DNA of 10,447 nt. Source: Alistipes sp. Its GTDB lineage: Bacteria > Bacteroidota > Bacteroidia > Bacteroidales > Rikenellaceae. This document shows, one piece after another, positions 1-7,336 of this stretch; position 1 is the stretch's first letter; each line of letters begins with the position of its first letter. The notes under the pieces are model-generated. The model made no database searches. It saw only the letters and a program-made list of their open reading frames with translations, and was not told the DNA's origin. The position numbers and the translations under genes were made by a program. The stretch is from assembly GCA_017934845.1 (NCBI GenBank), contig JAGBIR010000059.1:1-10447 (forward strand). Reading direction: 5' to 3'.

Positions 1-2710
1 GAAGTGCTTTGTTAAATATATATTATTGCTGCTTGCCGTATTTGTTATTTTGCCATCTTATGCCCAGATTGTTAGTGAAACGATTTCCTATGGTCATGTT
101 GGCTATGGTATGCATCAATCTATGACGTTTAGTATATATGATAAAGCAACACGTGCCAATATAGCTGGTGCGACAATAGAAGCTGTTGTCGCACCCGGTG
201 ATACATTGCGTGCTATTTCAAACACTTATATAACGCAAATTCCAATCAAAAAAGCCATTAAGTCCGATTCTATTACGGTGCAAGTATCATATGTTGGTTA
301 TAAAACATTAAGGGGGAGGTTCAAAACCGAGTATAATCCGGGATTTAGAGTAGCAATGGAGATTGATTCTACGGCAATTAGTGCCATTATTGTGCAAGGA
401 GATCGTATCGCGATGGTGCAACGTGGCGATACGACCATCTATAATGCCGATGCTTTTAAAACCATGCGTGGCGATCCGTTGAAACATCTTCTGGCAAAGA
501 TGCCGGGGTTGGAGGTGAAAGATGATGCGCTATATGCCAATGGTGAAAAAGTGTCGATGGTGCTTGTGAACGGCTCGGCTCTGTTTGGCAAGAATGTTAT
601 GTCGGCGATGGATTTGCTGCGTAGTGAAGAGATTGAGAAAGTTAGAGTGTTCGATGAGTATGACCGTACTCGTTACGATGATATAGATTCGCTGAGAGAG
701 AAGAAAAAACGCGTAGTAGATGTAAAGACTAAAAAGGCTATAAACCGAGTTGCTCAAAGTGGTGTGTCTGCTTCAGTGGGTACATATCTCGACAAGGATG
801 CCGATGGGAATAGCGTTTTTAGAGGACATGTCGGTGGAAACTATAGTCAATTTGCGCCTAATAAGCCGAGAAGTATAAGCACTATATCTTTGTCTCAAAA
901 CGAAAATATGTCACTTAATAAGCATGGTTCAGGCTATTTTTTATTAGATGGCAGCAAAAAATCAAAAAAAATTAATTATTCGGCTACGTTATTGTCAAAC
1001 TACTCAGATTACGAAGGTTATTCACGTAGCGAAAACCGATATTACCCAACGGCCGAATACGTAAATCGACTTTCGGAGCAGTTGCATGATTATCGCGACA
1101 AAGAGTTTAAATTGGATATTCATGGATCTGTTACCAAAACTTCTAAAAACAAAGTGCATACCCTTTACGTATCACCGGGTATTGAATATAGAATGAATCG
1201 GAATGAGGGGTATAATATGGTAGCTAATACCACCGATGCGCTTAGTAATCGCAGCGATTTGCACTATGATAAAAATTCTGCGGGTTATAAAGTCGCAGTC
1301 TCGACTAGTTATAATACCAAATTTAAGGAGGGTGGAAAGCGAAATTTGGAGGTATATTTACGATACCATCATAACGATGGTGGTGGCGACGGATGGAGTG
1401 TCGACACATTGCCTACATCTACCACCCGACAGTGGCTTACCAACGAATCGAGTGAGGTGGGCGATATGGTTGATACGTATATCCGATTCTCGGGGCGTAT
1501 GGGCAAAAATTGGGGCTACAATGTGCGATATTCGCCAACTCTGAATATCTCAAGAGCCGAGCGTTTATCGTGGGATGAGTTGATGATGCAGATTGATAAT
1601 ATAAATACCTATCTTTATCAGAATGATTACTTTACACAAAATATATCGGCATCTGTTAATTATTCCAACAAGGATCATTCATTGATGGCATTTGGCAGTA
1701 TTGGTTATATTCATAAACGTTTGTTACGTAGCGAGCAAAAGCCTGACGATTATACTCTGAGTCATACCTTTGATGCATTTTTGCCGCACTTTCATTTTTT
1801 CTATAACAAGCAAGCTGTAAGGGTTCAACTCACTTATAATTCAAGCATGATAACGCCTGATATTCAGCAATTGCGTAATGTGATTGACAACTCATCGCCA
1901 TTATATCTTACGGCAGGAAATCCATTGCTCAAGCGCTCGCTGAATCATAGTGCGAGTATGCAAACCGATTATACTCATGCAAAGTCGGCTTTGGCTTTGT
2001 CGTTTCATGTGGGGTATAATGCGTGTGGCAATGCGGTGGTAGATAGGGTAGTATATTATGCGAGTGATACATATCTGCCGGAATATGATTATACGGTAAA
2101 TGCGGGAACAACACTCTCGACGCCAATAAATGCAGGAACGACGCATGATCTTAATTCACGTTTGAGTGTCTCGAAAAATATGTCTAAACTGCAATCTACC
2201 GTAACTGCCAATCTTGGTTACAGATTTGCGCAGATGCCGTCGTTTGTGGGTGGGCAGTCGTTTGTGGGGCGTACCCATACCGCCATATTTGAATTGATGT
2301 TCAATAGCGGTTTCTCGCGTGTCGTAGAGTTTTCATTGGGTGCGAAAACCTCTCCGAACTGGAATTTCCGCGATAGTGAGCAACTCTATAGAGGCATTGC
2401 GTACGATGTGGATATGTCGTTGCGTGTCAATTTCTTGAAACGTTTGTGGGTGCGTTGCAATGCTTATTATCACTATTACAACACCAATCAACCGGGTATG
2501 CGGAACGAATATTTTACGCTCAATGCAGATTTGGCTTGTAAGTTTGGAAAGAATGATGCTGGCGAGATTTCGATAAATGGTGGCGATTTGCTCAATACAG
2601 TGAGTAATTTTGAGGTCAAAAACAATTATGACTATGTAAGCTCTGTGTGGAATCAGGTGTTCGGTCGTAGTATCTATCTCAAATTCTCGTATAATATTAT
2701 GGGCCGATAA
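1..2710 (+). CDS. Outer-membrane beta-barrel / TonB-dependent receptor-like protein (5' end cut by window edge)
   Basis: The frame is open to the left edge. Base 1 is a G followed in frame by AAG TGC TTT GTT AAA, so the real start is probably an ATG with only its final G in the window; the TTG at 26 is then an internal leucine codon. This start gives a signal peptide with a basic start and a leucine-rich core, ending PSYAQ (about residue 23), and a protein of about 903 residues. Order: a carboxypeptidase-regulatory-like beta domain (about 34-120, containing VSYVGYK), a plug-like domain (about 145-225, with MPGLEV and VLVNG), then a long aromatic-rich stretch with many alternating short strands, typical of Bacteroidetes outer-membrane barrels (OMP_b-brl_3 type), ending LKFSYNIMGR. 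It should sit in the outer membrane; the substrate cannot be read from sequence. It has no partner SusD-like gene here. Parts of the gene look more AT-rich than the genes that follow. Confidence 0.82.
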   Translation, partial: KCFVKYILLLLAVFVILPSYAQIVSETISYGHVGYGMHQSMTFSIYDKATRANIAGATIEAVVAPGDTLRAISNTYITQIPIKKAIKSDSITVQVSYVGYKTLRGRFKTEYNPGFRVAMEIDSTAISAIIVQGDRIAMVQRGDTTIYNADAFKTMRGDPLKHLLAKMPGLEVKDDALYANGEKVSMVLVNGSALFGKNVMSAMDLLRSEEIEKVRVFDEYDRTRYDDIDSLREKKKRVVDVKTKKAINRVAQSGVSASVGTYLDKDADGNSVFRGHVGGNYSQFAPNKPRSISTISLSQNENMSLNKHGSGYFLLDGSKKSKKINYSATLLSNYSDYEGYSRSENRYYPTAEYVNRLSEQLHDYRDKEFKLDIHGSVTKTSKNKVHTLYVSPGIEYRMNRNEGYNMVANTTDALSNRSDLHYDKNSAGYKVAVSTSYNTKFKEGGKRNLEVYLRYHHNDGGGDGWSVDTLPTSTTRQWLTNESSEVGDMVDTYIRFSGRMGKNWGYNVRYSPTLNISRAERLSWDELMMQIDNINTYLYQNDYFTQNISASVNYSNKDHSLMAFGSIGYIHKRLLRSEQKPDDYTLSHTFDAFLPHFHFFYNKQAVRVQLTYNSSMITPDIQQLRNVIDNSSPLYLTAGNPLLKRSLNHSASMQTDYTHAKSALALSFHVGYNACGNAVVDRVVYYASDTYLPEYDYTVNAGTTLSTPINAGTTHDLNSRLSVSKNMSKLQSTVTANLGYRFAQMPSFVGGQSFVGRTHTAIFELMFNSGFSRVVEFSLGAKTSPNWNFRDSEQLYRGIAYDVDMSLRVNFLKRLWVRCNAYYHYYNTNQPGMRNEYFTLNADLACKFGKNDAGEISINGGDLLNTVSNFEVKNNYDYVSSVWNQVFGRSIYLKFSYNIMGR

Positions 2711-2721
2711 ATGGTTGAAAA

Positions 2722-2755
2722 TTTGCGCGAAATATAAAACTTTTTTATATCTTTG
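2722..2755 (+). promoter_or_regulatory. Bacteroidetes-type promoter for the Cys/His-rich protein and receptor
   Basis: TTTG at 2722-2725 and TATCTTTG at 2748-2755 match the Bacteroidetes housekeeping pattern TTTG / TAnnTTTG, with a 22-bp spacer, slightly longer than the usual 19-21. Transcription would begin near 2760-2762, only a few bases before the ATG at 2765. The next in-frame ATG is at 2789, so either the mRNA is nearly leaderless or the second ATG is used. An in-frame TTG at 2753 lies inside the -7 element and is not a credible start. Confidence 0.6.
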
Positions 2756-2764
2756 TGCCGTATT

Positions 2765-3220
2765 ATGGCTAGTAAGTGTTTCAAAATAATGGCGTCGATG
2801 TCGATGTTGCTTATCTACCTTATGGTAATGGTGGTGAGCAATATCTCGGTCATTGTTTGCGATTGTCATAGCCATCATCACTCGCATCACGTCGTTGCAC
2901 ACGAACAGCATAAGTGTTGTTGCGGAGGTTGTCATTCATCGGATTTCTGCGACGGTTATGAGTCAGCTGTAAGTCAAAAGTGTGGCTGCAAGCACGATCA
3001 CTCCAACGAGGTGACGCTTTATATTGCGTCGCGCACGTCGTCGGACGATATTCTGGAGAGAAACGTAATTCTTACAGCACTGCTATCGGATCCGATTGGG
3101 AATTTGGATGCTGTTGCAGTGACCGATGCAGTACAAGAGTTCGGATTATATCTTCTACCGTCACTATCTTCGGCGGTCGAGGGGTGTGATGCATTACGCG
3201 CCCCGCCCGCTATGGTTTAA
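2765..3220 (+). CDS. Small Cys/His-rich exported or membrane-anchored protein, putative metal binding
   Basis: From the ATG at 2765 the product is 151 residues; an ATG at 2789 would give 143. The first 31 residues carry a hydrophobic, methionine-rich segment (about 12-31) that acts as a signal peptide or single anchor. Residues 32-79 are packed with metal ligands: C32, C34, H35, H37-H39, H41, H42, H46, H49, C51-C53, C56, H57, C62, C73, C75, H77, H79. The tail from about 83 (VTLYIASR) is ordinary and may be a short amphipathic region. It resembles small Bacteroidales proteins found next to TonB receptors (possibly the DUF6769 family, from memory). Lying 69 bp before the receptor and on the same strand, it may capture or buffer Cu, Zn or Ni in the periplasm. 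Metal binding is inferred from composition only. Confidence 0.72.
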   Translation: MASKCFKIMASMSMLLIYLMVMVVSNISVIVCDCHSHHHSHHVVAHEQHKCCCGGCHSSDFCDGYESAVSQKCGCKHDHSNEVTLYIASRTSSDDILERNVILTALLSDPIGNLDAVAVTDAVQEFGLYLLPSLSSAVEGCDALRAPPAMV

Positions 3221-3289
3221 TTCAGATTGTAGGTGCGGATTGTAAGATTCGCTACCAAAGTTTGCAGTTAAATCATATTTGGGAATTTT

Positions 3290-5671
3290 ATGAAAATCAA
3301 AAATATTTTACTTTGCGGCATTTTGTCGCTATTGTCGTTGAGTGCAGTAGCTCAGAATGTTACCGGTACTATTAAAGATGCCACTACGGGCGATGCTTTG
3401 ATTGGTGCGACGGTACATTGGGATGGAACTACCGTGGGCGTAATCTGCGAGGCCGATGGAACATTTAGCATCCATCGCGTAAAGGGCTATAACCGCCTTG
3501 TGGCAAGTTATGTGGGTTATGGTAGCAAGATTGAAGAGGTTGCTGCCGATCAGAATGTTGTTGACTTCACACTCTCGAGCGATACCGAGATCGAGGAGGT
3601 TGTTGTCGAGGGTGCATTGGGCAATTATGTCAATCGCGAAGGCGTGTTGAAGGGCGAGACTATTTCGTTTGCCGGATTGTGTAAAATGGCGTGCTGTAAC
3701 TTGGCAGAGAGCTTCGAGAACTCGGCATCGGTAACGGTTGGTTATAGCGATGCTATCTCGGGTGCGCGTCAGATTAAGATGCTTGGCCTTACGGGTACAT
3801 ATACCCAGATTCTTGACGAAAATCGCCCCATTATGCGAGGCTTGAGCGCACCTTACGGCTTGAACTATACTCCGGGTATGTGGCTCAATTCGATTCAGGT
3901 GTCGAAGGGTGTGTCGTCTGTTACGGCAGGCCACGAGGCCATTACGGGTCAGATTAATATGGAACATCGTAAGCCTACCGACGATGAACGATTGTTCCTT
4001 AACCTCTATTTCGATAGCGAGTTGCGTCCCGAGATTAATATTTCATCGGCTATACCTTTAACTCAAGATAAACGCCTATCGACGGTGATTTTGGCGCACG
4101 GCTCGTTAGATACCAAGTCGCACGATATGAACGATGACGGTTTCCGCGACTTGCCGCAGACCAACCAGATAAATATCGCAAATAAGTGGTTGTGGCAGGC
4201 AAAGAACGGTATGCAGGTGCGCTGGGGCTGGAAAGTCGTTGACGAGAATCGCTTGGGTGGCCAGATGGGCTACAAAGAGTCGATGCGCGACGAGATGGAG
4301 CAGAGTCTTTCGGTTTACGGCTCTCACATGGACAATACGGGCGTGAATGCCTATTTGAAGGTGGGTATGCCCGTAGGTAAGGCTGTTTACGATGCCGAAG
4401 CAGACGAGGAGTTACGCTCGAATATAGCCTTTGTGGCTGACTATAACTATTTCAAGGAGGATGCCTATTTCGGTCTTAATCGCTACGATGCACACGATAA
4501 TGCGGGCTGGTTTAATTTGATGTATGCTCACTATTTCTCACCTCGTTCGTCGATGATTTTCGGTGCTTCGGCTCAGATTATGGGTAGCAATGAGGATGTG
4601 TTGAATCGAGTAGTTGTTACGCCTGCTCACTCGTCGTATGTGGCTGATATTGCAAGTTACAACACGCTTAACAAAATGCGTTATGTAGAGCCGGGCGTGT
4701 ATGCCGAATATACCTATACTATCAAGGAGAAGTTCTCGTTGGTGTTGGGTTTGCGTGGCGACTATATGGGGGCAAAGAATGATGCGGCAGCCCCGAGTGC
4801 CGATGCGACCTATCCTTCGGCGTACTTTACTCCGAAAAGTCGTTTTGTACTCACTCCCCGTTCGCATATAAAGTGGAATGTTACCCCTTCGACCGTTTTG
4901 CGTGCTTCGGCTGGTATGGGCTATCGTCGTGCAAGCATCTTCACTGATAATATCTGGATGCTGGCTACGGGTCGCAAGATAAATGTTACGAATATGAGCG
5001 ACGATATCGAGCAGGCTTTGACAGTAGGTGGTAGCATTACGCAGTACATCAAGTTGGGCGGATTCAGCGATGCTACTTTGAGTTTCGATTATTTCCGTAC
5101 GCAGCTCTTTAATACGGTTTTGGCGGACCAGGAACTTGGAGGCGAGCAGTTCGATGAGATTCATATTTATAATACTCATCAACCCTCGTTTACCGACACT
5201 TATCAGGTTGATTTCCAGTGGACACCGCTGCGTGGCTTCGATGTCTTTGCTACCTATCGTTACACCAATGCAAAGGTTACTTTGTGGCGAGGTGATGAGA
5301 AACACTTGGTTGAGCGTCCGCTGACAAGCCGTTTTAAGGCGCTTATCAACTTGCAGTATGCCACTAACCACCGAAAGTGGGTGTTCGATGCTACGGCGCA
5401 GTATAATGGCCCTATGCGTCGCCCATCGTTGGATGGCAATCTGTCGCGCGAGGATATGTCGCCAGCTTATCCGATGTTCTACCTTCAGGTGAGCCATCGT
5501 ATTCGTGCGGTGGAGCTGTATGTCGGTTGCGAGAATATCGCCAACTATATGCAGAAAGACCCGATTCTGAACGCCCATGACCCCTTCTCTCCAGCATTCA
5601 ACTCATCGAGCGTATGGGGACCACTTATGGGTCGCAAGTTCTATATCGGTATGCGATTTAACCTCTATTAA
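3290..5671 (+). CDS. TonB-dependent outer-membrane receptor, likely metal or metal-chelate uptake
   Basis: 793 residues, full length for the family. Signal peptide 1-22 (ends SAVAQ), a CarboxypepD_reg-like domain at about 23-96, a TonB-box-like EEVVVEG at 102-108, a plug at about 120-230 with motifs such as LDENRPIMRGL and GQINMEH, and a long barrel ending in the aromatic-terminated strand MRFNLY. The plug opens with CKMACCNLAESF (131-142), a CxxxCC cluster unusual for an outer-membrane protein, which I recall as shared by Bacteroidales receptors that neighbour HMA-domain genes. Energy would come from TonB-ExbB-ExbD, which are not in this window. It sits between a Cys/His-rich protein and an HMA protein, so the cargo is probably a transition metal or its chelate; siderophore uptake is the alternative. 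A poor promoter match (TATTTG near 3276) precedes the ATG, so read-through from 2755 is likely. Confidence 0.88.
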   Translation: MKIKNILLCGILSLLSLSAVAQNVTGTIKDATTGDALIGATVHWDGTTVGVICEADGTFSIHRVKGYNRLVASYVGYGSKIEEVAADQNVVDFTLSSDTEIEEVVVEGALGNYVNREGVLKGETISFAGLCKMACCNLAESFENSASVTVGYSDAISGARQIKMLGLTGTYTQILDENRPIMRGLSAPYGLNYTPGMWLNSIQVSKGVSSVTAGHEAITGQINMEHRKPTDDERLFLNLYFDSELRPEINISSAIPLTQDKRLSTVILAHGSLDTKSHDMNDDGFRDLPQTNQINIANKWLWQAKNGMQVRWGWKVVDENRLGGQMGYKESMRDEMEQSLSVYGSHMDNTGVNAYLKVGMPVGKAVYDAEADEELRSNIAFVADYNYFKEDAYFGLNRYDAHDNAGWFNLMYAHYFSPRSSMIFGASAQIMGSNEDVLNRVVVTPAHSSYVADIASYNTLNKMRYVEPGVYAEYTYTIKEKFSLVLGLRGDYMGAKNDAAAPSADATYPSAYFTPKSRFVLTPRSHIKWNVTPSTVLRASAGMGYRRASIFTDNIWMLATGRKINVTNMSDDIEQALTVGGSITQYIKLGGFSDATLSFDYFRTQLFNTVLADQELGGEQFDEIHIYNTHQPSFTDTYQVDFQWTPLRGFDVFATYRYTNAKVTLWRGDEKHLVERPLTSRFKALINLQYATNHRKWVFDATAQYNGPMRRPSLDGNLSREDMSPAYPMFYLQVSHRIRAVELYVGCENIANYMQKDPILNAHDPFSPAFNSSSVWGPLMGRKFYIGMRFNLY

Positions 5672-5710
5672 AACAGGAAAGAGCAAAGTTCAAAGAGCAA
5701 AAATAGTGTC

Positions 5711-5778
5711 ATGCCACATTAGCGCAAAGTATTTGCTTGCAGATACCACTTGCATTACCTTGCGCTAATGATTGGCAT
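5711..5778. repeat. Imperfect inverted repeat (hairpin 1 of 3)
   Basis: Outer arms ATGCCA (5711-5716) and TGGCAT (5773-5778) pair, then after unequal bulges (1 base left, 3 right) ATTAGCGCAA (5718-5727) pairs with TTGCGCTAAT (5760-5769). Pairing continues inward with a few mismatches to about 5736/5752. No T-tract follows on the + strand, so it is not a classic terminator. Just upstream a 10-bp direct repeat AAAGAGCAAA occurs twice (5678-5687 and 5692-5701). Confidence 0.75.
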
Positions 5779-5841
5779 CTACCTTTGGAAATTACTACCT
5801 CGCAAGTGCGGACTTGGTAGCGAGGGTAATTAGAGGTAGAT
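5777..5841. repeat. Imperfect inverted repeat (hairpin 2 of 3)
   Basis: ATCTACCT (5777-5784) pairs with AGGTAGAT (5834-5841); AATTAC (5790-5795) with GTAATT (5826-5831); CCTCGC (5798-5803) with GCGAGG (5820-5825), leaving TA (5796-5797) bulged. The apex CAAGT-GCGG-ACTTG can form a small extra hairpin, competing for C5803. TACCTTTG at 5780-5787 matches the -7 promoter pattern TAnnTTTG but has no well-spaced TTTG upstream, so it is at best a weak promoter for the HMA gene. Confidence 0.72.
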
Positions 5842-5908
5842 TCCATTCATCACACACAGGGCAGGCTAAAAATATCTGTAAGTCAATATCGTGTGTGTGA
5901 TGTGGAAT
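5840..5908. repeat. Imperfect inverted repeat (hairpin 3 of 3)
   Basis: ATTCCA (5840-5845) pairs with TGGAAT (5903-5908) and CATCACACAC (5848-5857) with GTGTGTGATG (5893-5902), with TT (5846-5847) bulged on the left arm. The loop of about 35 bases is AT-rich and unstructured by eye. It ends 49 bp before the HMA start codon. No T-tract follows, so a leader-RNA structure or a mobile-repeat relic is more likely than a terminator. Confidence 0.72.
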
Positions 5909-5957
5909 GACGGAGAAAAATATAATGTAAAAATAGAATATAAACCAATAAAACCAA

Positions 5958-6272
5958 ATGAATATGAAAAAGTTAATTATTATGTGCCTTATGGCATTTA
6001 TCGGCTTTGGCGTTGCCGAGGTATCGGCTCAGAAGAAGGATGAGGCGTTGAAGACAACAGTATTTGTAACCGACATCGATTGCGAGCACTGCGCAAAGAA
6101 GATTACCAACACAATTCCTTATGTGAAGGGTGTTAAAGATGTAAAGGTTGATGTTCCTACAAAGACCGTTACTGTAACCTACGATGCTACAAAGTGTGGC
6201 GAGGAGGCTTTGGTTAAGGCTTTTGCCAAGGTAAAGATTAAGGCCGAGGCGCAGAAACCTGCAAAGAAATAA
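5958..6272 (+). CDS. Periplasmic heavy-metal-associated (HMA) domain protein, MerP-like
   Basis: 104 residues. An N-terminal signal peptide (lysines, then LIIMCLMAFIGFGVAEVSAQ, cleavage about 24/25) exports it to the periplasm. The HMA fold follows at about 33-95 and carries the metal site DCEHCAKK with C42 and C45, then the usual beta-alpha-beta pattern (VKDVKVDVPTKTVTVTYD). A lysine-rich tail (AEAQKPAKK) ends it. HMA proteins of this size pass or hold Cu(I), Zn(II) or Hg(II) through the two cysteines; there is no mer operon here, so copper is the best guess. It lies 286 bp after the receptor, separated by the hairpin cluster. A second ATG at 5964 (MKKL) is equally usable. The bases before the start are A-rich with no Shine-Dalgarno, normal for this phylum. 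Confidence 0.87.
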   Translation: MNMKKLIIMCLMAFIGFGVAEVSAQKKDEALKTTVFVTDIDCEHCAKKITNTIPYVKGVKDVKVDVPTKTVTVTYDATKCGEEALVKAFAKVKIKAEAQKPAKK

Positions 6273-6294
6273 ACACGTTTGATGTATCAATTTT

Positions 6295-6336
6295 AACCGA
6301 GCATTGCCCTGCGGGGTGATGCTCGGTTTGTTTTTT
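6295..6336 (+). terminator. Rho-independent terminator after the HMA gene
   Basis: AACCGAGCAT (6295-6304) pairs with ATGCTCGGTT (6319-6328); two G-T wobbles and CCC/GGG extend the stem to a four-base loop. GGTTTGTTTTTT follows (6325-6336). It lies 23 bp after the HMA stop and 18 bp from the end of the convergent membrane-protein gene. On the minus strand the hairpin is followed only by TTAAAATTG, so it terminates mainly rightward transcription. Confidence 0.88.
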
Positions 6337-6345
6337 GGGGGGCTA

Positions 6346-6720
6346 CTATTTTTTCTCCTCTCGGAATAGGAATCGGGCTTGCATTTTCAGGCGCAGATAG
6401 CTGTCTAATAGCAGCATTAATATTAGAGGAACTGCTATCATTGTAAGGCTCTTTACGAGTTCGAAATCTACTGCCGAAAAGTCGAATCTGGGCAACGCAA
6501 AATCTATGTCAAAGCGAACGGATAGCCGCGCGAAAGCCCATTGCAGGCTTTGGGCTAACAGTGCGATAAGGATGGTGCCGCAGATTGCGTATTGCATCAA
6601 TTCGCGCACCCTCTCGCGGCGGCGAATCCGTAACATCGTACGCTGACAAAATCCTGCCGGCAGTTGAGGCTGGATACGTCGTAGCGTGGCGCGATGTATG
6701 GCGTTATTGCTCTGTTTCAT
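6346..6720 (-). CDS. Two-helix membrane protein coupled to the ECF sigma factor (putative anti-sigma)
   Basis: 124 residues. A basic cytoplasmic N-terminus (about 1-41, with LPAGFCQRTMLRIRRRERVRE) is followed by a first membrane helix (about 42-64), a short outside loop with repeated Asp/Phe (65-90) and a second helix (about 91-109), then a basic end. The ATG overlaps the last 17 bases of the sigma gene, which implies translational coupling. Small membrane proteins with a LPxxFxxRxMxRI-like start are familiar partners of ECF sigma genes in Bacteroidales. The likely role is to hold the sigma factor at the membrane until an envelope signal arrives. It is not a FecR-type protein, and no zinc-binding ZAS motif (HxxxCxxC) is visible. 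Role inferred from position and topology. Confidence 0.7.
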   Translation of the reverse strand: MKQSNNAIHRATLRRIQPQLPAGFCQRTMLRIRRRERVRELMQYAICGTILIALLAQSLQWAFARLSVRFDIDFALPRFDFSAVDFELVKSLTMIAVPLILMLLLDSYLRLKMQARFLFREEKK

Positions 6721-7264
6721 CTTTGCTGTGAGTTATTAGTAAATATAACTTTTTTCTTATTCTGTGCAGGCGAACCTTCGTGTTGCTTTCGCTCTGGCGG
6801 ATAATCTCGGCACACTCTGCGATGGGGCGCTGCTCATAGTAAAAGAGCGTTACCAAAGCCCTCTCCTCGGCATTTAGCTGCTCGATAGCCGCAGTAAGGG
6901 CTTCGATATTATGGTCGGAGAGGTCGCCTTCCATCTGCTCAATATCTTCATCCCTGACGGCTGCGATTCTCCCCTCGTCGATTGACAGATGCGACACTCG
7001 GTGGCGACGTGTGTGCGATATTGCGCAGTTGTAGGCTATGCGATAGAGCCAGGTGGCAAACGAACTGCGCCCCGAAAAACTCTCCATCTGCTCGTATGCC
7101 TTTATAAATACATCCTGCGTAAGCTCCTCGGCATCTTCCCGCTGCTGGATGATGCGGACAACGAGTGCATACACCTGATTGGCATATTGCTCCATCAAGA
7201 GGGCGAAGGCTTCATCGTCGCCACTTCTGATGCGTTGTAGTAGTTTCTCCTCGTTGTGTATCAT
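6704..7264 (-). CDS. ECF-family RNA polymerase sigma factor
   Basis: 186 residues, normal for the family. Region 2 spans about 10-89, with core-binding DAEELTQDVF (44-53) and the -10 recognition helix around SSFATWLYRIAYN (67-79). A linker rich in acidic residues (about 95-120) leads to region 4 (about 124-178), with a helix-turn-helix around PIAECAEIIRQSESNTKVRLHR for the -35. Both regions needed for promoter binding are present and there are no extra domains. It is first in an operon with the overlapping membrane protein. Its own promoter, at 7274-7302, is nearly identical to one facing right at 7337-7365, which points to autoregulation and control of the right-hand gene. The start at 7264 is the only sensible one (the next Met is 24 residues in), so the mRNA leader can be only a few bases. 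Confidence 0.93.
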   Translation of the reverse strand: MIHNEEKLLQRIRSGDDEAFALLMEQYANQVYALVVRIIQQREDAEELTQDVFIKAYEQMESFSGRSSFATWLYRIAYNCAISHTRRHRVSHLSIDEGRIAAVRDEDIEQMEGDLSDHNIEALTAAIEQLNAEERALVTLFYYEQRPIAECAEIIRQSESNTKVRLHRIRKKLYLLITHSKDETEQ

Positions 7265-7273
7265 AGCTAACCT

Positions 7274-7302
7274 TTAGACGCAAAAGTGAGTGAAAGGTTA
7301 CA
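7274..7302 (-). promoter_or_regulatory. ECF sigma-type promoter for the sigma operon (leftward)
   Basis: Read on the minus strand, TGTAACCTTT (7302-7293) is the -35 and CGTCTAA (7280-7274) the -10, with exactly 16 bases between AAC and CGTC, the standard ECF layout. The -10 ends only 9 bases before the ATG, so the transcript would be nearly leaderless. The twin at 7337-7365 has the same -35, -10 and spacing, which supports this site as functional. Confidence 0.82.
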
Positions 7303-7336
7303 CGAAAATAGTGAAAAAATTTTTTTTCGAAAATGT

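Noticed and set aside
4538..5578. A 346-residue open frame on the minus strand
   Set aside because: It lies wholly inside the receptor gene, whose protein is clear in the other strand, and its translation has no recognisable fold.
5711..5908. The hairpins as integron attC sites
   Set aside because: They have bulged, imperfect stems, but lack the GTTRRRY/RYYYAAC core sites, and no integrase or gene cassettes are present.
5711..5908. The hairpins as a CRISPR array
   Set aside because: The units are not direct repeats of one sequence and there are no constant repeats with spacers.
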